A DNA stretch of 64,000 bases. Source: Arenicola marina (Eukaryota > Annelida > Polychaeta > Arenicolidae). Of this stretch, positions 25,237 to 38,100 are shown piece by piece. A model generated the notes under the pieces. That model worked only from the letters and a program-made list of their open reading frames with translations, did not search any database and had not been told where the DNA came from. The translations under genes were made by a program, and so were the position numbers. The stretch's first letter is position 1. Each line of letters opens with the position of its first letter. Location: positions 18,687,088 through 18,751,087 of the forward strand of contig OZ025249.1 in assembly GCA_964019135.1 (NCBI GenBank), written 5' to 3'.

Positions 25237-25412
25237 CATACTGGGATGTCAGGATTGATGTGTTATATGACTTGTGAAGAGGGAGGCTACATTGGGCCGA
25301 GACACGCATGGGACAATCAGATGGACGGATGAGGCGACCCAGATACACGTGGGGGTTGAACCTGCAACCTGTTGGTCTGCTGTCATGGACGCTGCCCCTC
25401 GACCGCGGCAAA
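25237..25412 (-). mobile_element. tRNA-derived SINE, probably partial
   Basis: Read on the minus strand, a B box GGTTCAACCCC lies at 25352-25362, preceded by GGTTGCA as in tRNA TΨC arms. An A-box-like CGAGGGGCAGCG lies about 35-45 bp upstream on that strand (near 25400). The body runs to about 25240 (CATCCGTCCATCTGATTG and onward). The 3' tail is not obvious, so the low-coordinate end is approximate. It has no similarity to the SINE at 17.4 kb that I can see. Confidence 0.5.
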
Positions 25413-28400
25413 TAAAATGAAAACAACAAATCCCGTAGATCTTAGATCCCTACTCATTGACCATATTTATCGAACCGGGAGGTGCATATACAATATATAT
25501 TTATATATATGATTTAACCATGCACAGAACCGAGTGAAATCTGTACTAACGGTGTTTATTTAGTCTGCTGACACTATTCGTCAGATCAGTTCAAAATAGG
25601 TGCTTTCTCAATATGTTGAGCAGCAATGCCTTCTAGTAGAAGCTAAACGAGAAGGCCATTTCACTAATCTGAGCTATACCTGTCCGCGCTATTTGTTATC
25701 TTTGCCTTTTCTTCACATTTTCATCGGGGAAAGTTTCCAAAATATCACTCACACACCCTGTGCTTGTATATATAGGAAAAGCAGAAAGCAACAGAAACCG
25801 AAATCTCTATTAGTATCAGAGTGAGGAGAGCAATGGCGGATCCGATGTGCTAAGAACAAACAGGGAGAGATCGAATGCTTAAAGAGTCAGACCCTAAAAC
25901 GTGTACTGTTGGATTAACTGGACACCTTCGAGTAAACGAGTAGGTTTTCCCGGCGAGATTCACACGTGGCATCCATCGGTCATGTTGTTCGACTCGGGTC
26001 AAGATACGAACTTAGTTGGCCGTGAAGGAAAACGAAATGCACCTCTTCGCCGGTCAAATTACAGCAACCAAGCGTTCGGAAAACACGACTGAATTCGCGA
26101 CCATTGCGGCGAGAGTCTGGCGTGGATTGGCAAGAGTTACTGTTTGCGCAAGCGCTGAGATCTGGATATAATCAGTAGCTCCATCAAAACTGTTGAGAAA
26201 TGTTCTGGCATTAATAGCATGGCCATGATGCCATATCGGGGGTGCATAGAAGTTATGGTTTCGAATTCCAGTGGGTATCCATATGTTTGTGTTCACGGAT
26301 GAGTTAACTTTTGCATAAAGCAAAATTGGCGGATAACGGGTTGATGTCAAGCATTGCTTGATGACGGGCGGAGGTGATGTACTTTGGCTGTTTAATAAAC
26401 TGGTATATGGCCCAGACAAACCTTAATTTCACTTTTATTAGTATACATGGACAAGCCCCTCACACTTGATGATAACAACATAAGCGCCGCTGCCTTTTAC
26501 GATTTGAAGAGTCAACTATTCTTTCGCTTTTTTCACCCAAAAAAATAAACGTTTTCACGCTCTGCGAAATAAATCCGTACTTGAAGAGCGAAAATACCTG
26601 TATGAACAGGTGCAAACAATTGCATGTTAAAGCAAACCAGGACGAGGAGGGGGGTCGGGGGGGGGGGGTAGCACAAGGTACACCTTGAGGTACCATCAAA
26701 CATTCATCCAGATGGCGAGGGTCAAGAAAACATTCGCCACTCCTTTGCATTTTAAGAATACTCACTCCCGTTCTTTACGATTTCCAGTATCTTGTTGCAC
26801 AATCCGTACTGACGAAGGATGCTTCCCATGGCTCTGCCACTGTCCCTCCCCCCACCCTCCATCCCACCCCCACCCGGCACCCCCGCGTCGTAACCCCTGT
26901 GGCTCCCACAACACAAGCGGAGGAACGCTCAGTGTCTGCTCCCGTTATCGACGTGACTTGCTGTCTCAGATAATGAGGTACTTGTTTTCTATGTATTCCG
27001 CGGGATATCCAAAAAGAACCTGACGACGTTATGTAAACTGAAACATGTGGTTAAGGCAGTACTTGGTGAATGCGGTAAGTGGAACCAGGGAAGCCGCTCC
27101 CTTATAATATGCCGTCGTGGCCTCAGTAATATCACTTGTAATAGCTTCGTCAGCTACTTCCCGCAGTCCTCTCGAGATGACTATGTAAATGCTGCCCTAC
27201 ACATCAACAAATACTTTCTAGTAGGACAGCTGGGCGACGGGGTGTAAAAGATCTAGCGGATCAGTGGCTGTAAGTAGTGTATATGTATGCATGAGTTGTG
27301 GTGTGTTGGATGGGGGAATCGGGGTGTGAAACTGACAACGCCTAAGCCTCGTCACACCCGGCTGAATATTTGCAGTGGGAATCTTGAATCCCCACGGTCC
27401 TCTCCCCTCTCCCATGTTTACAAATTGTTCACCCCCACCACCATCCCACCACGCTGGCGAACCCCGCCTCGTCACCGGTTATTCAGCCGAGCGTCGACCC
27501 GTCAGTTATCACGCATTAGTCCCCCTAACCCCGCCACCCCACCCGTAACCTCCTCTCCACTCTCACCTTCCCCCACTTCCCGTGGTTTAGCTTTAACAAT
27601 GCAGGTGTCCCACTGCCCTATACCAGAGCGCCACCTATTGTAGCAATACAATGACCATGAGATAATTTTTTTAATAATATAGACCTCATAATTTAACAAA
27701 AGTTTAATGTGGGGAGGCGATCTTTTCGTGATACACTCCGGGCGACACTCGATGGCTTCCGGAGCCCGGTGATGACGCGTGGACCCGACGCAAACCGTCC
27801 GACCGGGCGGGGCTTCTCTGACATTTCACTTATTGTCCGCGAAAGGCCGTCACCGGGCCAGTCACTTACTGGCGGAGAGTGGTATATCTGGGCCTGTCGT
27901 GCAGGCAGTCCCCGTTCCGCAAAGACCACAGTACGCCGAGCTTCCGACAGCCAAACCCGGGTAGTTTTAGGGCGCTGTATCACACATCACTTGTCTCATT
28001 GTCTTTGGCGGTGCCTTGGAACGGCTGTGCCATGCATGCATGTAGTTGCATAAAATTTGTGCGTAAGACTCATAGCCTTTTGTCATTATTTCCTAGACTG
28101 CGTTATTAACATGATGTAGGTTTCATTCAAGCTTTAATATTCAAATAATTGCATAGACTGTATTAATGACATGCATGACAGGTGGTTCCTATCCGCAATA
28201 AACTCCAGGGCCTAACCGACGGCGTATTCAATGTAAATTGTTAACCTGCATGCTCATCAACCATAATTATGTGGTTCAGCTGCGATGGCAGCAGGTGGAG
28301 AGGTTCGTCCAAAGAAGGGAAGGATCAATTCATCGTGCGATTAGCCACAGAAAAGTGGGAAGAATATTTATATGTATCTGATTTTAATAGTAGTAGGCCT

Positions 28401-29289
28401 TTTGCCATATAAAATCAAGTGAGCCCCACAAGGGGTAAACTGCGTGTAAACCAGCATTATTCTATCGTGGCAAGAAGACGACCGGCGGTCAGAATAACCA
28501 GACAGACCAAGCGTTGCAGATCGTGGTTAAGTATGCAATGCATGCCAGCAGTGCCACCCGTATCTACGTTGAATGTGATCCCTAGATGGCGACACTGCGC
28601 CATATAAAGCTCCGACCCCCCATATCTCGTGGCTCTGACTTATACGTGAAATATAATTAAAATCATGTTCATTCTTATGTTTGAGCAATTGATACCAACT
28701 AATAGCAACCCTTTAATCACAATGTTGTCGACAAAGAAATGGGACGATGAGACGCGTACTGACAGAGATGTGGTTAATGCCCAACACAGCCTCCTGCTCC
28801 GCACTGAGTCATTCCGAAAGCTACCATAGACTGATACAGGTTGTAGTTTATAGCAGTAAAAACCAAGTTACATAGTTACGTCGTTCTTTTCTTTAAGGTT
28901 AAAGATGTAAGACTGTTACCTGCTCTTTATTTAGCAGCCTAAAAGTAGTTTAAAAGAAGTTCCTTTGTTGGTACCTAATGCCATTTATGAGAGCGAGTCT
29001 TCGTTTTATGTTTCTTACCGATAATATGTATTTAATTAGTACATTATAGGAGTAAGATGTTGTATCCAGGCATGTAATACCATAATCTTTGTCCAGGCTT
29101 AATTCACGCTAGCGTTATTTGTAATTAACAGTCTCGTTTGGACGGCACACGAGAAGACTAATTCGCTGGGTGTAATGCTAGCTTATAGCAGTTCACAAAT
29201 ATGTAAAGGTTTATATGTCTGTGAGTGGTACTTATGCTCTCTTACAGCTGTCTAATCTGCTTGGAGGTGGATGTCCCTTATTCCAAAAT
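25413..29289. other. Noncoding stretch with several unassigned open frames
   Basis: Mixed composition with low-complexity tracts near 26645-26670 and 26840-26890. The longest frames (minus 26054-26419, 121 codons; plus 27287-27643, 118 codons; plus 27709-28053, 114 codons with an overlapping 96-codon minus frame) show no known domain, signal peptide or membrane segment. The GC-rich island 27709-27970 is open on both strands, which usually reflects composition. Two CTCF-like motifs lie at 27628-27640 and 28581-28595. Confidence 0.35.
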
Positions 29290-29580
29290 CCGATTGTGTT
29301 TCTATTTGGAGCTATTTGTTTTCAGATCATCGCCGCGCACGGCAGAAGGCTCTGCGCCTAATGCATACAGCGGAGGTAATTAGCGGGCATTCATTACAGA
29401 AGCTAAATAGTTACACGTCCCGACTTCAAACACCCCGGGGGTGGGTCTAACGAGTTCCTCAGCTGTGGGTGGGCAACGCGCAGGTTGTCTGCTAATCAAA
29501 TTAGCCATTCACACCTCGCGGTAGCGAGTCGGGGAGACAAACACAGTCTTAGAGGTCTTATCGCTGGGCTGCCTGCAGGC
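29290..29580. promoter_or_regulatory. Candidate enhancer with paired-class homeodomain and T-box sites
   Basis: Compact balanced block. TAATCAAATTA at 29493-29503 is an exact P3-type dimer site (TAAT N3 ATTA) known for Prd-class homeodomains, inside the inverted repeat GCTAAT CAA ATTAGC (29491-29505). A perfect T-box half-site TTCACACCT follows at 29508-29516. GGTAATTAGC at about 29374-29383 adds another homeodomain core. No coding potential is seen. Confidence 0.4.
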
Positions 29581-32500
29581 TTAGGGCGCAGGCCGGTGGA
29601 GGGGGTATCTATCTATGTGTGGGAGGAGGGAGGGTGGGGGAAGTGCGCAAGGCCAGTGGTGTAATATATACTGAGAGGCCCGATCACTTACGGCACTGCG
29701 GGTTTCCCCTGCACCGTCTTGTTGTGTACGCCCTCTTGAGTATACACCAAATCAATTATAGTAATTACAATTTGAGTCTATCTATGAATGGTTAACTGTT
29801 AATGCTATTCCCAGTTTGACTCATATATATATTATTGCGTATCTCCACTGCATTGATATTCCTGCCGAGGATCGTGGCGGCTTACCGAAACAGTTAATTG
29901 GAAAGATGATTTTAGAATATTATATCTGCATGTATATATTATAGTTTGAAACATATAGGTCCGTGTCTTAACTGTTATTATTCTAAAATGGTTCCACCCT
30001 GGCAATCGGTTTTATATGCCAAAGCCTGTATTGCCCCACTTTCAGCAAGTTAAACATTTCAACATTTCTGCTCACTTATTACATCAACATCCAGCTCACC
30101 TGCCGATATTGGTCCGTTATAAAGTTACATCAGAAAATATATGATGTAACCCATAGCCATCTTGGTCATGTGACACCTCCACAACTTCCGTCGACGACGC
30201 CCCTACAACTTCCGGTCAAGGGCACCAGCCTGGATCCCTTTCCGGCCGTGCCGCCAGGTGGACAGACGGAAGGGTGGTGGGGACGGGAACCAGGTCATGA
30301 CCGTCGCCAGTGGCACCAGCGTTATAAACTATACTTCCTCCACAGGGAGTATGCCCAGGGTATGTATAACCCGTGTCTGTTACAACACACTAACAGCGTA
30401 GGGGGACGGGCGACAGCTGGTTAACACACCACTGATCGACTGCCGGTCCTTTTAACTTTCCGGATCTGGCGAGAAAGGAGAGCGGGACCAGAGTGGACAC
30501 ATAAACCTGACCACAAATAAACGCCCAGCGTAACGGCCAAAGAAAGGCGTGACAGGCCTGCAAAGCACGTGATATTGCAAATTAAGTTGTAACACCAGCT
30601 GCGACGTTGCCAATTATATATAACCAATGGTTTGACAATACAAGGACTACGTTTTATTTTACGCGAGTATTTATCATTACGCTTTTGGTGGGGGCACGGT
30701 TTTAAATGACTATTTTTATATATAGTTACTATTATAACTCTCCCACGGCGGGACCTTGGCTTACTTATATATTTACAACCGAGATTTTAGCCACACTTCT
30801 TTCGATTACAGCTTTTAATGTCGCAGGGCAAACGTCTAAAACCTTGTGTGGTATGAACATTCGCGATTTTGCCTTATTTCTATCATTAGTATAACAAGCA
30901 ATAATTTCATTTAAATACATAGCCACACTGAACGCTTCCATTTTGTTGGGGCTACAAGCGAAAGAAACGTTGTGTCTGTGTGGACAAGTTAACATGATGT
31001 TGCCAACACATTATTTATTCCGTGGGAAAGAAAGTGCAATGGATCTTAAATCTATGAATAACTTCGGTTGTTCCAGTTTACCAAGCTCGTGTCTATATTT
31101 ATTCAAGGTGCCACCTTCTGCCACCGAGCTGACGACCTTGGGTTATGCACCCAACAACTGTGCACTGTATAGATGCCACACAGGACCAGTGGATCAGCAC
31201 TTACAGCCATTAAAACATATGTTCATGGAGATTATCGTGGCAATTAAGGGCCTTCATGACTATTTTACCAGTCTGATTGGACGTTTGCGTTATATCCACG
31301 TGTAATGCTTGAGCGGGATAGTATTACACTGTACGTTCACGTTGCGTATTCAAATCAAGGCTCTTGTCTAGATTATGGGACGTTTGCGGCTCCAACGAAT
31401 GTAATCTGATTTTTTTCGCTCATGGTACGTATATATTACTTGCTCTGTTATTGGTTTCGATGTATGTCTGTCAGGGTGGGGGAAGGGCTGGGGTCGGAGA
31501 GTTAAAGATGCGCTTAAGGAAGGAAAGCAGGGGGATGGTGGAGGCGTCTGAGACACCTGTCGGGATGTTAAATGTCAGTGGAAGACCCGGCGGAGAGAGA
31601 AGTTCCGATTGAGGGGGTAAACTGATTGTATTTACCGCCAGGGGGCTTCGCGGGTATATTTATAAGTTACCCTTTTGTTTCCCACGAGGAAGAGGATAAA
31701 CGTTATTGGAGGCTGCGATCTGTAAACACGGAGCTACACAACGTCGCTCTGAGACCACCAGGACTCGCCTCACATCAAAGACGCACCTGCCCACGAACAG
31801 AAACAGCGCACTTTACATCAAATTACAATATCATAAACAGAGGTGGCACTGTAAGTATATACATGTAGTAAAGGGGGAGGCAGGCGGGGAGGGGGTGGTG
31901 GGTGACGGTTGGGATTGGGAGGGGAGAGCGGGGGGAAGGTGGAGGGAGATTCTGGTGGGGGTGCTGGGTGACGGTTGGGATTGGGAGGGGGGAGGGGGAG
32001 GGGGCAGGAGGAAGTGGATGGCAGGACTAAGGGGGTGGGGGGAGTGAGGGATGATGAGCTTTGTGCCTGTCTGCAGCCCGGCCGCGTTAAGGGTGGAGAC
32101 ACGGGGGCCCAGTGGGCCAGGGTGACTCGATCGAGATCCCCCATGTTTGTTCTTCCCATATGATACGTGCAGCATGTGAACAAATGTTGTCGACAAAGAC
32201 ACGATTGTTTGTTTACCCAGAGGCCATGGTGTGGCCTTTAGAGACAATGATCGGCCCGAGACATTCAGCCTCGGCTAAACACAACACGGCATCCGATATA
32301 CCGCGCCCTCTTGCGGACTCAACCACTAACAATTCCTCGGTCGGTGTATATACGTTATCCCCCTCCCCCTCCCCCCCAACCGCTCATCCTTTCCGGGTCC
32401 CCCCACCCTTTCAGCGACTCACCCCGCACCTCTATGGATGAATAGACCCTTCTTATGTTTGATACGGCAAGAATCCCAAAGCGATCTTTTTTTTCACATC

Positions 32501-32999
32501 ACTCAGCGACGATAGGGTATGAGTCGCAGCAAAAAGCTGCGAACAACAAGCAAAAAAGTGCTTCTTCTGGCCTGGCGAATTTGTATAGCGGATCGCATTT
32601 TGCTTAACTGTTAGCTATTCGGCTCACCGACTACCGGGGTGTTGATTGAGTAAACAACGTTTGTTTTTGGACACCTACACCAGCACCACAACGAGACATG
32701 CACGGCCGGAGTTACAGCGCCTGAGCCGGGGGGGTCGGGTAGCCATGGGGACGCGCTGTGAGCTGAGATGATCAGCTATTCGACGCGTGCTGTCAAGGGG
32801 AGGCTGGGCTCCCTGGAAGTCTATGCCTAAGATGGGGCATTTTTCATTTCGTATATTTTTGTGTGTGAAGTTTCGCGAATATTGAGAACATATTAGGCCT
32901 ACCATCATACTATTTATTCCCTCGATGTTTTTTTGTCCAGTTCCCCAGCACGAGTTATAAAGTGGCTATGAATATAAGCTCGAGAAGTTTCATTTCGAT
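29581..32999. other. Mixed noncoding stretch
   Basis: AT-rich unique sequence alternating with GC-rich parts (30170-30430) and G-rich low complexity (31870-32045). CTCF-like motifs occur at 31634-31649 and 32301-32316. Open frames such as plus 30943-31305 (120 codons) and minus 31818-32247 are unrecognised, the latter being Pro/Ser-rich by composition. No gene is supported. Confidence 0.4.
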
Positions 33000-33720
33000 T
33001 TGTCCAAAACCAAGCCCCGCTTTACGACACACACGACCGGCCGCACACCTTGTTCATCCGTGTTTTAGGAGGAGCGCAGTTCACTTGTCATAAGTGGTGT
33101 CAGAGTCGCGGCGCGCACCCACATCCGCAGATCTCCAAAAACACCTCCCGCGCCGTCGCCACCTGCCGCCCAGCTGCGCATGCGTGGCGACTTTCATAGG
33201 AAGCTTCCGGCCATATGGAGACAGGCTATACCCAGGCCTCCCCCAGGCATCCCCTAGGCCTCCCCGTAGCAAGACGGCCACCTAGGAAAGCAGGCCGCCG
33301 GAGACCGGCCAAATCCTTTCCCCTCTCACCAAAGACAACACAGACAGCTCCATAGCTGCCATACCTCCCCGGCTTACGCAGGATGAAAGCCTCGGAATGG
33401 CGAGGAAACCGGGGAGAGAACATGACCTTCAGACCTCGCCTACTTTTCCTCATTTCGGCGCCTGGTGTCTTCGTTAGCGTTTGGCGCGGCGGCACGGTCG
33501 CTGAGCATTAGTGGTCACAGAGCGCCGTGTTGGTATAAGGAAGCCAAACAAATGTGGGCGGTTTATTTTCAGCGGCTCTATTCGCCGCTGCCGCTGCCTC
33601 TACTACGATACGAGACGGGCAGACATCAGGCTTAGCGGGTCCGAGGAATAAGCTAAACACTGCTGGACCGAAATAATTACGGGGTGGAGCGAGAACAGAC
33701 AAATAACGATTTTGGTGAAG
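33000..33720. other. GC-rich unique island, function unknown
   Basis: GC-richer than its flanks and free of long homopolymers. It contains a short CCTCCCCNAGGC-type repetition at about 33228-33265. Several frames on both strands are open for 60-90 codons with no family resemblance. It could be regulatory DNA or an unannotated exon; I cannot tell which. Confidence 0.3.
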
Positions 33721-34860
33721 TAATAGTAAAAACCTTCATCAAAAAACTGTTGACAGTATAGTTCTATTGTTATCTTTACATTATTTAAAGACCATGGTAT
33801 TTAGAAATTTATAAAGAAATGGAATTTGAATACCATCACATGAAACATTATCATGGTATAGGTATGTCATAACACCCATGTCGGTCAGTCTATGGTACTA
33901 ATGTTGGCTCTGTTGGATGGCAGTACAAGTCAGAGTCGCATTGACTAAGAACAAAGCCGTGATGTGTCATCACACAAGGACATCCCAGGCATTCCATTTC
34001 GTATATTTTCCTTTCTTTATTTACACATGCGGTACCGTATATTTAGGCTGATAATAGAAGAGGTATGTCGAAGGAGAGAAGATATTTGTGTTAGGTCCGG
34101 AACTGACATTTCCAAACTTAAAACGATTGGTGCATTTATTTCCCCACGAAACAAAGACCGGTATACAACAAAGGGTTGGGGCTTGCTGTTTTAATGGGGT
34201 TGACCATCTTTTCCACAACGATGGCTCGACCTAGTGGTACATAGTCCACAATCTTACTATAAAACTATCCCCAGCGTTCACACATGTGCCTCATTTATTT
34301 TTACTCCAAAAATGCCCTTTTCGGCACCTTTAAAAAGAAGCTTGACTTCCTTCAAAGTAAATAATTAAGTAAATAGTCTGACTACGAGGACTGAGGATTC
34401 ATATCGGCTGCCGGGCCCCATACAAAAAACATTATAATTGATAACAACAACAGCAGCTAAATAACAAAGCTGCACCAGGAAGAAAGAGACTCTCAAAACA
34501 AATATCGTTGGCGCACTATAAACAAAAACAAAGGGCATTAAATAGTTTCAGAGAGGGGGACAGTTTAGAATAAACGGTGACATGTGAAGGGACTGTTTAC
34601 TCACTGACGCGAGTTCGATCTGTATGTAGGCCCTACTGTTAGTTTTCCTTCCGTTATTTGTGTAGAGGTGCCTGCAACGAGCCCAGCATAATCTATCTTC
34701 GTGCCAAGTTTTATTGCACAAATTGCTTCATGATTTCCCCCGACAAATTGCGTGCGTTTTACGCCACATCTGGGGACCATGTGTATCGTAGCACACGGCC
34801 TATTGACATGTTGTCTGTAGTAGTCATCAAAGTAACATCTAATTATTTACTTTCCAGTTT
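33721..34860. other. AT-rich noncoding
   Basis: Unique AT-rich sequence. No feature recognised. Confidence 0.5.
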
Positions 34861-35470
34861 TCGGAGGCTCTCATAATATCGCGGCGGACCGAGCTGGCCC
34901 GCTGATACCTCAACATCAAACATTTGGGTGGCTTTCCACAGCATTTGTCTTCCCTTGTAAAATTGCAGTCCGTGTAGCTATAAACAACTCGGAGCCTAAT
35001 TCCTCAGCGCGAAACAACATGTGTTTTGGTCATTGGGAGTCCCAGGGGGGACGGTTGGGGGGTAGGGGGATGGTGTGTAGCTACCAGGCAGAGCTGCTTC
35101 AAAGGCGAAGCGAAGCGCGGACCGGGGTCGTATAAACCCTGCCTCGGGAATAACTCGGATGGTTCCCAACCACGCGTGTGTATGTTGACAGCCTGTGTTA
35201 ATTAATTAACTCAGCTCTTCACCCCCCTCCGGCGAGTCTTGATTGGTAATAATGTATAGCCAGCTACCGGAATTATCTCTTATAAAAGACGCTGCATGTT
35301 GCCTCGCGACGTGTGAGACATTCCCGGCCCCTGGCGGCAGCGTTAAAGAGGGGCCCTCAAGTGATGAGACGGGGATGGGTCTCAGGGGGAAGCAAGACGG
35401 TTGATGAGACGGTTACCTCGGGGGGGCGGGCCGCGCATCGCCGAGCGACCTCACCCGCCTCTCGCCTTTG
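34861..35470. promoter_or_regulatory. Candidate regulatory block with homeodomain palindrome and TATA-like element
   Basis: Balanced to GC-rich block. It holds a perfect 14-bp palindrome GTTAATTAATTAAC (35197-35210), TATAAAAG near 35281, and a CTCF-like GGCCCCTGGCGGCAGCG (35326-35342) within 150 bp. The TATA-like element could belong to an unrecognised transcript on the plus strand, but no coding sequence follows. Confidence 0.3.
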
Positions 35471-36495
35471 ATTCAGATACTGTACAGGAGGTATGGGGTG
35501 CCTGGGCTACCAACATACCATGCTGAGCTGCATGTGTCTCATGGGAAGCAGGGGTGTGGGGGTGGGGTAGGGGGAGGGAACAGCTCGAGCCGCTTAATTC
35601 TTCACGCCCCGACAATATATGATGGCTGCGGCATGCATATATATTCATGTCTGTTCGCCAGGTCTAAAGCATGGTTAACACTATCTCGAGGGTCGTCATC
35701 CCCCCGCTCGTCCCCCTGGACCCACCTGCAACCACCCACCCACCTCCGCCCCCTGACCCTCCCGGCCCCCGACCCGCCCACCCTCGTCGCGCCGCCCACA
35801 TCCTCCCCTATGTAATGGGTGGGGGATCACAAACATACCCCCCGCCAGCTCCAGGGACTCTTTTCGGGATTATCTTCCGGGAAGATGATTACCACTCAGT
35901 GATGTGTTACGCTGATTCTACACGCCCCTAACTACTACCCTCTACACATCCTGCCCCCCCCCCTCCCCCGGTTAACAACCCAACGCTCCCGTGTGGGATC
36001 CCCTTTACACGCCCCCCCCCCCCCCCCTCGCCCACTAACACTTTGATGGAGACAGTGGCTAGCCACTACCAGATAACACGCACCGGCGGGTAAAGAACCT
36101 ATTAAACGATAACTTCTTTTTAATCTTCACATGTGCAGTATGTGTAGAAGCATCCTGCATCAGCTCCCAGACATCATTTTATGGCAGACGACTATCCCTC
36201 CCCCACCACCCCTCCGAAAAGACACAGCTGTTTACCCTCACCCCCCCCCCTTTCCTGCTGACGTCTGGTCCAAGCAACATGTGGATGGTACGCCCTACAC
36301 GTCGTCAAGGTGTTTCATCCTCCCTCTTGTCCCTGTATCCCGACTCACACCCCGCCCCCCTCTCTTGATCACATCCCTCATCCTGTTACCCATCTTAGTA
36401 AGTTACACCATTTGTTGTCAAAAGCAACAAAACGTTTCGTTAAGAAGATATTCAAATTGTAAGTGATCGTTTTCGCGAAGGGATCAGCAGCAGGT
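35471..36495. other. C-rich low-complexity belt
   Basis: Polypyrimidine tracts dominate (35700-35860, 35940-36030 with a 16-base C run at 36012-36027, 36190-36260). Open frames here are Pro-rich composition artefacts. Confidence 0.55.
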
Positions 36496-36766
36496 GGGGC
36501 CGTATTCATAATCGCCACTTAGGCTACACCACTAGACTCAGCGCTAAGTGGAAAATTTGTCGAACGATTATCGGGTTTAAAATGCATACGTAGTCACCCA
36601 AGAAGTTGATTTTGTTGATTAAGTTAAGAAAGTTGATTAAGAAAGTGCTAAAATTATATTGAAGATGGTTTCCTAATCATGAGCACCACCACAACGAGCT
36701 GGTGAGGCTAAGACAAAGCTGCACTTTTCGTGCGTAACTTACGAGGGGACTATGAATACGCGCCTC
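36496..36766. mobile_element. MITE-like non-autonomous DNA transposon
   Basis: The two ends are imperfect inverted repeats: left arm 36501-36529 and the reverse complement of 36732-36760 match at 22 of 29 positions, with the first ten (CGTATTCATA) identical. The element is about 270 bp, has no coding capacity, and its outer bases (GGGGC on the left, CGCCTC on the right) roughly continue the symmetry. I cannot define a target-site duplication with confidence, so the exact ends and the superfamily are open. Confidence 0.6.
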
Positions 36767-38100
36767 AGGCTATTACACGCCAATCTTACTGTATGCAATA
36801 AGTTAGGGGTCGTTCATTTGTTCAATATGAGCTCTATTATATATATCGTGCATATTGCTGCACTGAGCCCCCACGGAAGTGTTACATGGATCCCTTTACT
36901 TTAAACTTATACCAACCATGCAGGTCAGCAACAACTGAAATGGGGTCCCACTTTATAGTTCGTCTTCGTCAAATTGTCACTATTGTCAGCTACCGACTCG
37001 TAGACTTTGGGAAGTTTTTCGTTGCAACGTAGCCTCCACTCCATATCAATCATCCAAACTCGTGCATCCCTTCTGTGAGGCTTTCGCCTGTCTCATGATG
37101 AGTAAATTGCAAGTAATTACAATACTCCATGATCACTGACCGAGCAGCAGGCTGTCCACCATTGTGGGCCGGGCTCAGGGTGACCAGTTTGATTGGGGGT
37201 AGGGGAGGGTGGGTGGAGGAAGGGGGTGCGAGCGGTTGGATGGGGGCGGGGTGGGGTGGGGTGGCGAGGGAGGAGGGCGGGCATGGGGCGATACCACTCG
37301 TTCCGCGTTTCGCTGCCATGCGGTATTATTTGATCAATCCTCCCATCAAGACAGCGTGAAACACGCATTCCCCCTCGCCCTGGTCACCTACACAGGACGA
37401 CTGCTTCATTACACCACACTGGGTGGCCTAGCCTGACCGCCCACCCCACCCCCACCCCCATTACCGCCTTTCCCACGACCTATTTCACTGCTGCATCCAC
37501 CACCCCACACACACCCCCTCCGTCCCTGCTCCACCACCACCACCACCCCCATCCGGGGCCCTAACGCGTCATATCCGGTGTCATGGCCGTCACGCTGAGG
37601 GCAGGCGTGAAGGAGGTTTGACGACCGCCGCTGCTGTCGATAACACCGTCGCCGCTATTATCACATGACTGGCCGGTAGTGGTACAAGCAATATGCTCCA
37701 GGCTGAGCGTGAAAGGTGTCGAGAGTGACATGCAGAAACATTTATGTTCATGTTTCGTAAATAATTCGGATTGTTGCGGGTGACATGGACCACTGTGACT
37801 ATGTTTAACAATAGAGGGGTGAACAAGATGTATATGAACTTACACACAGAGAACTGCACTAACTTGTCATAAGAACACTCATTGAACCGGCCTGATTTAC
37901 ATAATTTATCTCAGGCGCTATGACCTGTTTTGAGCAAGTGATTGGAAATTTAGTATCGTTTCTGCATTTTATCCCAAATTGTGGCATATTGTAATTATTT
38001 AATGTAACACATAAGCATAAAAATCCTGGCCTATATATACTTGTATTTATTACAAATCTTTGGATGAAAATAATTATACGTGCCATCAAAATGCAGTATG
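36767..38100. other. Noncoding with G-rich and CA/CC-rich tracts
   Basis: G-rich tract 37193-37285, C/A-rich tract 37438-37555 (including CCA triplets), AT-rich elsewhere. No gene is supported. Confidence 0.45.

Noticed and set aside
26054..26419. 121-codon minus-strand frame
   Set aside because: No start context, domain or family resemblance was found, and neighbouring sequence gives no exon or splice support.
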